Positions 1 to 5,864 of a stretch of DNA of 5,919 bases are shown here, in pieces. Each line of letters begins with the position of its first letter. Positions within the stretch are counted from its first letter, which is position 1. The stretch is from Gammaproteobacteria bacterium (GTDB taxonomy: Bacteria > Pseudomonadota > Gammaproteobacteria > Steroidobacterales > Steroidobacteraceae): NCBI GenBank assembly GCA_003156695.1, contig PMHN01000300.1, positions 1 through 5,919 of the forward strand, written 5' to 3'. Below the pieces are notes generated by a model that searched no databases, was not told the origin of the DNA, and worked only from the letters and a program-made list of their open reading frames with translations. The translations under genes and the position numbers were made by a program.

Positions 1-1
1 C

Positions 2-733
2 AACAAGCGGCTGATCTTCCCGTCCACCTCCGAGATCTACGGCATGTCCCCGGATCCGGTACTCGACGAGGAGACGAGCCCGCTGACCTACGGTCCGATC
101 AACAAGCAGCGCTGGATATATGCCGCCTCCAAGCAGTTGCTCGACCGGGTGATTTACGCCTACGGTGTGCGCGACAACCTCGATTACACGCTCTTCCGGC
201 CCTTCAATTTCATCGGCCCGAATCTGGACAACGTCGAAGAACCGAAGGAGGGCAGTTCGCGCGTGTTCACGCAGTTTCTCTCCAACGTGCTCTACAAGCG
301 CCCGATCAAGCTTGTCGACGGCGGTAGCCAGAAGCGCTCGTTCACCTACATCGACGATGCCATCGAGGCGCTGCTCACCATCCTCGAGAACAAGGACGGC
401 TGCGCCAGCCGGCGCATTTTCAACATCGGCAATCCGGCCAACTGCATCTCGATCCGCGATCTCGCGCAGCGCACCATCCGCATCGCGCAGGAATTCCCGG
501 TGCTGCGGGACGCGGCCAAGGCGACCCAGATCATCGACATCTCGGCCGGGGAGTACTACGGCAAGTACTACCAGGATATTCAGGTGCGCGTGCCGAACGT
601 CGAGGCGGCGAAGCGCGATCTGGGCTGGCAGCCCACGACCGACATGGATACCGCGATCCGGCGCACCATCGATTTCTACGTGCAGCAGGAAGGCTTCGGC
701 ACCCGCGCGGCGGCGATGGCCGCGGGTATCTAG
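2..733 (+). CDS. arnA: UDP-glucuronate decarboxylase (ArnA dehydrogenase domain), 5' end missing
   Basis: The frame is open from base 2, so the start lies left of the window; the ATG at 44 is an internal Met in the STSEIYGM segment. The family is the short-chain dehydrogenase/epimerase fold of ArnA's C-terminal half, which uses NAD+ to oxidise and decarboxylate UDP-glucuronic acid to UDP-4-keto-arabinose in the cytoplasm. Visible hallmarks are the S-T-S-E catalytic segment (codons 23-34), GPINKQRWIY followed by the YxxxK pair (Tyr at 119-121, Lys at 131-133), the FRPFNFIGP strand-loop, the DGGSQKRSFTYIDD segment, and YYGKYYQD followed by an Arg (587-589) that aligns with E. coli ArnA Arg619, needed with Glu434 for decarboxylation. 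The N-terminal Rossmann glycine motif is outside the window. It ends after this domain with TAG. Because a formyltransferase gene occurs separately downstream, this is probably a stand-alone enzyme, but a fused N-terminal domain upstream cannot be excluded. arnT follows after 18 bases in the same frame. Confidence 0.93.
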   Translation, partial: NKRLIFPSTSEIYGMSPDPVLDEETSPLTYGPINKQRWIYAASKQLLDRVIYAYGVRDNLDYTLFRPFNFIGPNLDNVEEPKEGSSRVFTQFLSNVLYKRPIKLVDGGSQKRSFTYIDDAIEALLTILENKDGCASRRIFNIGNPANCISIRDLAQRTIRIAQEFPVLRDAAKATQIIDISAGEYYGKYYQDIQVRVPNVEAAKRDLGWQPTTDMDTAIRRTIDFYVQQEGFGTRAAAMAAGI

Positions 734-751
734 CGGCACGCTGCCGCGCAC

Positions 752-2383
752 ATGGGCAGCGAGGTGCAGGGCCTCCACGCGAGGCGGCCCGGATGGCTGG
801 CGTGGACGTTGCTGGCAGTGGCGTGGTTCGCCACCGTACCCGTGCGACCGATGCTCGATCCTGACGAGGGTCGTTACGCGGAAATTCCGCGCGAGATGCT
901 CGCGAGCGGGGACTGGATCACGCCACGCTTCGACGGGCTCAAATACTTCGAAAAGCCCCCGCTGCAATACTGGGCAACCGCGGCGGCGTATGCCGCGGTG
1001 GGTGTGCACCAGTGGAGCTCACGACTGTGGTCGGCGGTTCTTGGCTTCGCCTGCATGCCGCTGGTGTTTGTGTGGGTGAGGCGCCGCTACGGCTTCGAGG
1101 CGGCCCTGGTGAGCCTGACGGCGCTCGCCGTGAGCCCGTACTTCGGTATCGTCGGCCACCTGAACCTGCTGGATGCCGGCTTTACGCTGTGGCTGAGCTG
1201 CGCGGTCTTTGCCTTCACCTTAGGCCAGACGAGCGCGGTGAAATCCACGGCCGAGCGGCGCTGGATGCTGCTCGCCTGGGGAGCGGCCGCGCTGGCCGTG
1301 CTTTCCAAGGGAATCGTGGTCGGGGCACTCGCCGGGACGGCGCTGGTGCTCTACACGCTCATCGAGCGCGACACGCTCACCTGGCGCCGCCTGCATCCAT
1401 TGCCCGGGCTGGCCCTGTTCGGGTTGCTGGCCGCCCCCTGGTTCGTGGTGGTGTCGCTGCGCAACCCGAGCTTTCCCGGGTTCTTCTTCGTGCACGAGCA
1501 CTTCACGCGCTTCCTCACCACGGTGCACCAGCGCGTCGAGCCCTGGTGGTACTTCCTGGCGCTGCTGCTGATCGGTGCATTGCCGTGGGCGTTGCCGCTG
1601 GCGCGGGCGTGGCGCGCGGCGTGGAGCGCCGAGGCGACAGCCGGGTTCAAACCGCTGAAGTTCCTGGCTGTCTACGCCGCCGTGACGCTCGCGTTCTTTT
1701 CCGCGTCCGGCTCCAAGCTCGCGCCGTACATACTGCCCATGTTCCCGGTGCTGGCGGCGATCACCGGGGCATTCGTCGCTGACCACATGCGCTTCACACG
1801 GCACGCAGCGCGGGTGGTCGCCGGGCTGGTAGTGTTTCTTGCCGTGGGTCTCCTTATCTATAGCGCGCGGCGCAACAGCTTCGTGCCGCACGAGGCAGTT
1901 GCCTGGGCGGCGGCCGCGGTCGTCGCCGCCTGCGCCGGGGTGGCGGTTACCTTCGGCAGCCGGCGGCTGACACTCGCGAGCCGCGTCGTGGTGACCGCCG
2001 CCGGCGCCATACTCGCGTGGCAGAGCCTGCTGAGCGAATACACCGCCATTCCGCCGGCGCGCTCGGCACGCGACCTGGTTGCCGCGGTGCGTCCCTACGT
2101 CAGCGCGCACACGCCGCTTTACAGCGTTGGACAGTATCGCGAGACCATCTCGCCGTACCTGGGTCGCACGCTGCAGCCGGTCGCATTTGAGGGTGAGCTG
2201 CAGTTTGGGCTGAGCGAAGAGCCGCAAGCGCGCATGAGCCTGGACGAATTCGCCGCGCGCTGGAGCGCCGGAGGCGCAGCCGTGGCATTCTTCGATCCGG
2301 GAGTCTGGGATTCCTGGCGGCGCCGCGGGCTTCCCGGACGGGTGCTGGCCGCAGACAACTACACCGTCGCAGTGAGTCGCTAA
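752..2383 (+). CDS. arnT: Lipid A 4-amino-4-deoxy-L-arabinosyltransferase ArnT
   Basis: The 543-residue polytopic inner-membrane protein is close to the E. coli ArnT length of about 550. The family (GT83, PMT-like GT-C fold) transfers L-Ara4N from undecaprenyl phosphate to lipid A phosphates on the periplasmic side. TM1 spans about residues 15-33 and is followed by the signature first periplasmic loop: D36-P-D-E-G-R-Y-A-E44, REMLASGDW (47-55) and KYFEKPP (64-70). The acidic pair D38/E39 fits the catalytic region and K68 the lipid-phosphate-binding Lys of the family. Further family segments are NLLDAGFTLW (138-147), LSKGIVVG (184-191), FVHEHFTRFL (246-255) and SGSKLAPYILPMFP (319-332). About a dozen hydrophobic segments run to residue 425, then a soluble C-terminal domain of about 115 residues. 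ATG 752 was chosen; GTG 764, in frame four codons later, is also possible. An in-frame TAG at 731 bounds the start, and no clear Shine-Dalgarno is seen. The Arn neighbours favour ArnT over another PMT-family glycosyltransferase. Confidence 0.93.
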   Translation: MGSEVQGLHARRPGWLAWTLLAVAWFATVPVRPMLDPDEGRYAEIPREMLASGDWITPRFDGLKYFEKPPLQYWATAAAYAAVGVHQWSSRLWSAVLGFACMPLVFVWVRRRYGFEAALVSLTALAVSPYFGIVGHLNLLDAGFTLWLSCAVFAFTLGQTSAVKSTAERRWMLLAWGAAALAVLSKGIVVGALAGTALVLYTLIERDTLTWRRLHPLPGLALFGLLAAPWFVVVSLRNPSFPGFFFVHEHFTRFLTTVHQRVEPWWYFLALLLIGALPWALPLARAWRAAWSAEATAGFKPLKFLAVYAAVTLAFFSASGSKLAPYILPMFPVLAAITGAFVADHMRFTRHAARVVAGLVVFLAVGLLIYSARRNSFVPHEAVAWAAAAVVAACAGVAVTFGSRRLTLASRVVVTAAGAILAWQSLLSEYTAIPPARSARDLVAAVRPYVSAHTPLYSVGQYRETISPYLGRTLQPVAFEGELQFGLSEEPQARMSLDEFAARWSAGGAAVAFFDPGVWDSWRRRGLPGRVLAADNYTVAVSR

Positions 2384-2386
2384 GTG
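2381..2386 (+). other. Stop-start junction between arnT and the SMR-type gene
   Basis: TAA (arnT stop) is followed directly by GTG (start of the next gene) in the same frame, with no Shine-Dalgarno in the preceding 30 bases. The arrangement suggests that ribosomes finishing arnT restart here; this is inferred, not shown. Confidence 0.55.
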
Positions 2387-2755
2387 AAGCTCGCCGATTT
2401 TGCCATCCTGTCATGCGGAGTACTGCTCAACGCCCTGGCGCAGCTGGGGCTGAAAGCCGCGACCCAGGTCAGCGGTCCCCTGGTGGCTGGGGATGGCAGT
2501 GCGTGGAAGCGGGGGCTCGACCTGCTGGTGGTGCCGTCGCTATGGTATGCGCTAGGCGCGTACGGCCTGTCGGTCATCGTCTGGCTGGTGGGGTTGTCGC
2601 GCGTGCCGGTGAGCCAGGCGTATCCGCTGCTGTCGATGGGCTATGTCATCAACATCGGGCTCGCCTGGTGGCTGCTGGGTGAGGTGCCGAACGCGCAGCG
2701 CGTTGCGGGCATCGGTGTCATCGTACTGGGAGTCGTGTTGGTAACCCGCTCATGA
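2384..2755 (+). CDS. SMR-type flippase subunit of ArnE/ArnF family
   Basis: This 123-residue protein has four predicted membrane helices (about 3-24, 47-72, 76-98, 104-121), the small multidrug resistance fold. Its VPVSQAYPLLSMGYV segment (74-88) is the most telling match to the ArnE/ArnF proteins, which are thought to move undecaprenyl-phosphate-L-Ara4N across the inner membrane. The TM1 position of the EmrE proton-coupling Glu14 appears to be Asn16 (NALAQLGLK, 16-24), so a drug/proton antiporter is unlikely. The start is firmly bounded: the codon just before GTG 2384 is the arnT stop TAA in the same frame, and no other good in-frame start follows nearby. There is no Shine-Dalgarno, so translation is probably coupled to arnT. 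The 3' end overlaps arnB by ATGA. By length it lies between E. coli ArnE (111) and ArnF (128), and it seems to mix features of both, so I leave the symbol open. No second subunit is visible. Confidence 0.85.
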   Translation: MKLADFAILSCGVLLNALAQLGLKAATQVSGPLVAGDGSAWKRGLDLLVVPSLWYALGAYGLSVIVWLVGLSRVPVSQAYPLLSMGYVINIGLAWWLLGEVPNAQRVAGIGVIVLGVVLVTRS

Positions 2756-3894
2756 ACGATTCCAGCAGACAGACCGACAGCTTCCTGCCGTTCACGCGGC
2801 CGAACATTGACGAAGAGACCATCGCGGCCGTGGCCGAGGTGCTGCGCTCGGGGTGGCTGGCCAGCGGACCTAAAGTCGCGCAGCTGGAAGCGCAGCTGTC
2901 GCAGTATCTGGGCGGGCGGCCGGTGCGCAGCCAGACTTCCGCCACCGCGGGAATGGAAATGGCGCTGCTCGCCTGCGGCATCGGCGCCGGAGACGAAGTC
3001 ATCACGCCGGCCCTAAGCTTCGTCGCCACCGCCAACGTCATCGTGCGCGTCGGCGCCCGGCCGATATTCGTCGACGTCGGACTCGATTCGCGCAATGTCG
3101 ATCTGGATCAGGTGGAGGCGGCGATCACGCCCCGCACGCGCGCCATCATGCCGGTGCACTTCGCCGGCCTGCCGGTGGATATGGAGCGCCTCTACGCGAT
3201 CGCGGGCAAACACAAGCTACGCGTCATCGAGGACGCGGCGCACGCGATCGGCTCGGTGTGGCGGGGTCGCCGCATCGGCAGCTTTGGCGATCTGGTGTGC
3301 TTCAGCTTCCACCCCAACAAGAACATCACCACCATCGAGGGTGGGGCGATCTCCGGCGGCACCCCCGAGGAGCTGAAGAGCATTGAGCTGCATCGCTGGC
3401 ACGGCCAGGTGAAATCAGGTGTTGATGGTTTCGACACGCTGCTCGCCGGCGGCAAGTACAACCTCTCGGACGTCGCCGCCGCCGTGGGACTCGGGCAACT
3501 CAAGCGCCTGGAGGGGTTCAACGCGCGCCGGCGGGCGCTGGTGGCGCGCTATTTCGAGCTGTGGGGCAAGGATGCGCCGCTGCGGCTCCCGGAGCGCGGC
3601 GATGAGGGCCACAGCTGGCATGTATTCACGCCGCTGCTGCCGCTTAAGTCCATTTCGCGCCCGCAGTTCATCGAGGCCATGAAGGCGCGCGGCATCGGTG
3701 TCGGCGTGCACTACCCGGCGATTCATCTCTTCAGTGCCTACCGCGCACTCGGTTACCGCGAGGGGCAGTTCCCGAATGCCGAACGGATCGGCCGCGAAAC
3801 GGTGACTCTGCCGCTGTTTCCCGCCATGCACCTGCAGGATGTGGAGCGGGTGGTTGCGGCCGCGACTGCGATCGTCCACGGAGCGCGCACGTGA
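2752..3894 (+). CDS. arnB: UDP-4-amino-4-deoxy-L-arabinose aminotransferase ArnB
   Basis: The 380-residue PLP enzyme of the DegT/DnrJ/EryC1 sugar aminotransferase family matches the usual ArnB length of about 380. It converts UDP-4-keto-arabinose to UDP-L-Ara4N in the cytoplasm with glutamate as amino donor. Visible features are FTRPNIDEET near the N-terminus, the LRSGWLASGPKV segment (31-42), the SATAGMEMALL phosphate-binding region (63-73), GAGDEVITPALSFVATANV (78-96), VIEDAAHAIGS (158-168) with Asp161 for the PLP pyridine nitrogen, and CFSFHPNKNITTIEGG (183-198), in which Lys190 is the expected Schiff-base lysine. The C-terminal part has GVGVHYPAIHLF and the VTLPLFPAM segment typical of the family. 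No residue expected for catalysis is missing. The ATG overlaps the stop of the preceding gene (ATGA), and its own stop overlaps the arnC GTG. Upstream bases show only a distant GGGAG (2728-2732), too far to be a good ribosome site, so coupling is likely. The surrounding arn genes fix the substrate among many similar sugar aminotransferases. Confidence 0.94.
   Translation: MNDSSRQTDSFLPFTRPNIDEETIAAVAEVLRSGWLASGPKVAQLEAQLSQYLGGRPVRSQTSATAGMEMALLACGIGAGDEVITPALSFVATANVIVRVGARPIFVDVGLDSRNVDLDQVEAAITPRTRAIMPVHFAGLPVDMERLYAIAGKHKLRVIEDAAHAIGSVWRGRRIGSFGDLVCFSFHPNKNITTIEGGAISGGTPEELKSIELHRWHGQVKSGVDGFDTLLAGGKYNLSDVAAAVGLGQLKRLEGFNARRRALVARYFELWGKDAPLRLPERGDEGHSWHVFTPLLPLKSISRPQFIEAMKARGIGVGVHYPAIHLFSAYRALGYREGQFPNAERIGRETVTLPLFPAMHLQDVERVVAAATAIVHGART
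3880..3883 (+). promoter_or_regulatory. Ribosome binding site for arnC
   Basis: GGAG lies inside the 3' end of arnB, 7 bases before the GTG at 3891, a normal Shine-Dalgarno spacing. It supports the GTG start of arnC in the GTGA overlap. Confidence 0.6.
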
Positions 3895-4916
3895 GCCCGG
3901 CCGTCTCGGTGGTGATTCCGGTATACAACGAGCAGGAGGGCTTGCCGCTGCTGTTCGAGCGGCTGTATCCGGCGCTCGATGCCCTCGGGCGCTCCTACGA
4001 GATCGTGTTTGTGGATGACGGCAGCGCCGATCGCTCCGTGGCGGTGCTGCGCGAGCAGTTCGAACGCCGACCCGATGTGACGCGGGTGGTGGTGCTGGCG
4101 CGTAACGCCGGCCAGCACCTGGCGATTCTCGCGGCGTTTGCGCAAACCCGCGGCACCTACGTGATTACCCTCGATGCCGACCTGCAGAATCCACCCGAAG
4201 AAATTCAGCGCCTGGTCGCGGCCATGGACCAGGGGGCGGATTTTGTCGGCACCATCCGCGTCAGCCGCCAGGACCGGATGTGGCGCCGCTACGCATCGCG
4301 CCTCATGAACCGCATTCGCGAGGGCACGACGTCGATCCGTATCACCGACCAGGGTTGCATGCTGCGCGGTTACCATCGCACGGTCGTCGATGCGGTGAAC
4401 CACTGCACCGAAGTCAGCACTTACGTGCCGGCGCTCGCCTACACTTTCGCGCGTCATCCGGTGGAGATTGAGGTGGCGCACGCGGAACGCACCGTGGGGC
4501 AGTCGAAGTACTCGCTCTACAGCCTCATACGGCTGAACTTTGACCTGATGACCGGATTCTCGGTGGCGCCGTTGCAATTTTTCTCGGTGGCGGGCGCTGC
4601 AATTGCATTCATCTCGCTGCTGCTGGTGGTGGTCCTCTTCATCCGTCGCCTGATCGTCGGCCCAGAGGCGCAAGGCTTATTCACACTGTTCGCGATCGCG
4701 TTTTTCCTGATCGGCGTGACCTTGCTCGGGCTCGGGGTCGTGGGCGAGTACGTCGGGCGCATCTACGAGCAGGTGCGTCAGCGGCCGCGTTACACGATAG
4801 CCGCCGTGCTCGAGGACGAGTCCGGCACTGCGCGGCTGCAACACCTCGCGGCGCCAGCCGGACCGGCGCTGGATGTGACGCAGCCGGCGCGCGTCGTGCG
4901 GGGAGCGCCTGAGTGA
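3891..4916 (+). CDS. arnC: Undecaprenyl-phosphate 4-deoxy-4-formamido-L-arabinose transferase ArnC
   Basis: This 341-residue GT2-family, dolichyl-phosphate-mannose-synthase-like enzyme transfers Ara4FN from UDP to undecaprenyl phosphate at the cytoplasmic face of the inner membrane. The GT-A domain begins with SVVIPVYNEQEGLP (6-19), followed by VDDGSADRS (41-49), the RNAGQHLAILAAF acceptor-region motif (71-83) and the metal-binding DAD at 95-97 in LDADLQNPPEE. ITDQGCMLRGY (151-161) and ERTVGQSKYS (199-208) complete the catalytic domain; the last is typical of this GT2 branch. Two C-terminal membrane helices follow (about 227-253 and 262-285), then GEYVGRIYEQVRQRPRY (285-301), which matches ArnC. 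The tail of about 40 residues after this is Ala/Pro-rich near the end and makes the protein roughly 20 residues longer than E. coli ArnC (322). The start is GTG in a GTGA overlap with arnB, with GGAG 7 bases upstream. GtrB and related bactoprenol glucosyltransferases share this fold, but the neighbours identify ArnC. Confidence 0.93.
   Translation: MSPAVSVVIPVYNEQEGLPLLFERLYPALDALGRSYEIVFVDDGSADRSVAVLREQFERRPDVTRVVVLARNAGQHLAILAAFAQTRGTYVITLDADLQNPPEEIQRLVAAMDQGADFVGTIRVSRQDRMWRRYASRLMNRIREGTTSIRITDQGCMLRGYHRTVVDAVNHCTEVSTYVPALAYTFARHPVEIEVAHAERTVGQSKYSLYSLIRLNFDLMTGFSVAPLQFFSVAGAAIAFISLLLVVVLFIRRLIVGPEAQGLFTLFAIAFFLIGVTLLGLGVVGEYVGRIYEQVRQRPRYTIAAVLEDESGTARLQHLAAPAGPALDVTQPARVVRGAPE
4900..4905 (+). 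promoter_or_regulatory. Ribosome binding site for the formyltransferase gene
   Basis: GGGGAG lies within the arnC 3' end, 7 bases before GTG 4913. It is the strongest Shine-Dalgarno in the window and decides this GTG, which overlaps the arnC stop as GTGA. Confidence 0.65.
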
Positions 4917-5839
4917 GCGCGGCGCGCGCCGTCGTTTTCGCTTACCACGATGTCGGAGTCCGGTGCCTCAAGGCCCTCATCTCTGCGGAGGTCGATATTC
5001 CCCTGGTGGTTACCGTCCCGGATGACCCGCACGAAACGCGGTGGTATGCCAGTGTCGCCGCGACCGCCGCCGACTACGGCCTCACCGTGATTGCGCCCGC
5101 CGAGGCCGGCACGCCGGAGCTCGAGGCGAGAGTTGCAACGCTGGCGCCCGACTTCCTGTTCTCCTTCTATTACCGCTCCATGCTGGGGACGCCACTGCTG
5201 CGCGCCGCGCGCCGCGGTGCCCTCAACATGCACGGCTCGCTACTGCCGAAATTCCGCGGACGCGCACCCGTGAACTGGGCCATTCTCAAGGGCGCGCGTG
5301 AGAGCGGGGCGACGCTGCACTACATGGTCGAGCGCGCGGACGCCGGCGACATCGTGGATCAACAGGCGGTACCGATCCTGCAGGATGACAACGCCCGTGA
5401 CGTGTTTGCCAAGGTCACGGTGGCCGCCGAGACCGTGCTCACGCGCTCGCTGCCGGGCCTCATTGCCGGCAACGCGCCGCGCAAGCCGCAGCCGATCGAG
5501 CCCGGGCAGTACTTCGGCCGTCGCCGGCCCGAAGACGGGCGGATCGACTGGACACGACCGGCACTGCAGATCCATAACCTCGTGCGTGCCGTGGCGCCGC
5601 CTTTCCCGGGCGCGTTTGCGCAAGTTGGCGCCGAGCGCTGGCAGATCCATCGCACCCGCCTCGGCGCGCAGCGTGCGCCGGCGCCGGGACTGCAGCTGTT
5701 TGGCATGGACGGGGCGTGTTATGCCGCGTGCGGCGACGGCGGCGCATTGCGGTTGCTCGAAGCCGCGGATGCCCACGGACCCATCGACCTGGCGCGGCTC
5801 GCCGGCACCCTCGCACAGCGGCCGCTGCCGCTGGCGTAG
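4913..5839 (+). CDS. arnA: UDP-4-amino-4-deoxy-L-arabinose formyltransferase (ArnA N-terminal domain as a separate gene)
   Basis: At 308 residues this equals the formyltransferase half of E. coli ArnA (about residues 1-304) and stops without any dehydrogenase domain. It uses 10-formyltetrahydrofolate to N-formylate UDP-L-Ara4N. The start VVFAYHDVGVRCLKALI (7-23) is the Rossmann-like entry of the ArnA formyltransferase. The catalytic triad is intact: Asn105 and His107 in ALNMHGSLLPKFRGRAP (103-119), and Asp143 in VERADAGDIV (139-148), corresponding to E. coli Asn102, His104 and Asp140. The FGRRRPEDGRIDW segment and the HNLVRAVAPPFPGAF segment mark the C-terminal OB-like subdomain, as in ArnA and Met-tRNA formyltransferase. 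GTG is the start, with GGGGAG seven bases upstream, in a GTGA overlap with arnC. The closest alternative, methionyl-tRNA formyltransferase (Fmt), is disfavoured by the AYHD start and the operon context. The companion dehydrogenase is the first gene in the window, about 4.2 kb upstream. Confidence 0.94.
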   Translation: MSAARAVVFAYHDVGVRCLKALISAEVDIPLVVTVPDDPHETRWYASVAATAADYGLTVIAPAEAGTPELEARVATLAPDFLFSFYYRSMLGTPLLRAARRGALNMHGSLLPKFRGRAPVNWAILKGARESGATLHYMVERADAGDIVDQQAVPILQDDNARDVFAKVTVAAETVLTRSLPGLIAGNAPRKPQPIEPGQYFGRRRPEDGRIDWTRPALQIHNLVRAVAPPFPGAFAQVGAERWQIHRTRLGAQRAPAPGLQLFGMDGACYAACGDGGALRLLEAADAHGPIDLARLAGTLAQRPLPLA

Positions 5840-5864
5840 CATTGACCGCACCGGCCGCCCATCC

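Noticed and set aside
44..46. ATG 44 as the start of the first gene
   Set aside because: The upstream in-frame codons encode NKRLIFPSTSEIYG, which contains the conserved catalytic Ser-Glu segment, so the real start is outside the window.
734..751. Possible promoter or regulatory site between decarboxylase and arnT
   Set aside because: Only 18 bases, with no -10/-35 elements or operator-like repeats; it reads as an ordinary intra-operon gap.
165..1079. Plus-strand 304-codon frame across the decarboxylase/arnT junction
   Set aside because: Its Ser/Arg/Pro-rich translation is the out-of-frame reading of two recognised genes.
1220..2227. Long open frame on the minus strand (335 codons) inside arnT
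   Set aside because: Antisense shadow of a GC-rich gene: the translation is rich in Arg, Gln, His and Gly, with no recognisable domain, while the plus strand encodes a clear ArnT.
2384..2755. Annotation as a multidrug efflux SMR pump
   Set aside because: The context between arnT and arnB, the ArnE/F-like LLSMGYV segment and absence of the EmrE-type glutamate favour a lipid-linked sugar flippase subunit.
3753..4673. Minus-strand open frame (306 codons) across the arnB/arnC junction
   Set aside because: It lies opposite well-supported arnB and arnC and gives low-complexity His/Arg/Gln-rich protein typical of high-GC antisense frames.
5816..5827. Perfect 12-base palindrome CAGCGGCCGCTG near the end of the formyltransferase gene
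   Set aside because: It is inside coding sequence, has no loop and no following T-run, and such GC palindromes are expected by chance here; it is not a convincing terminator or operator.
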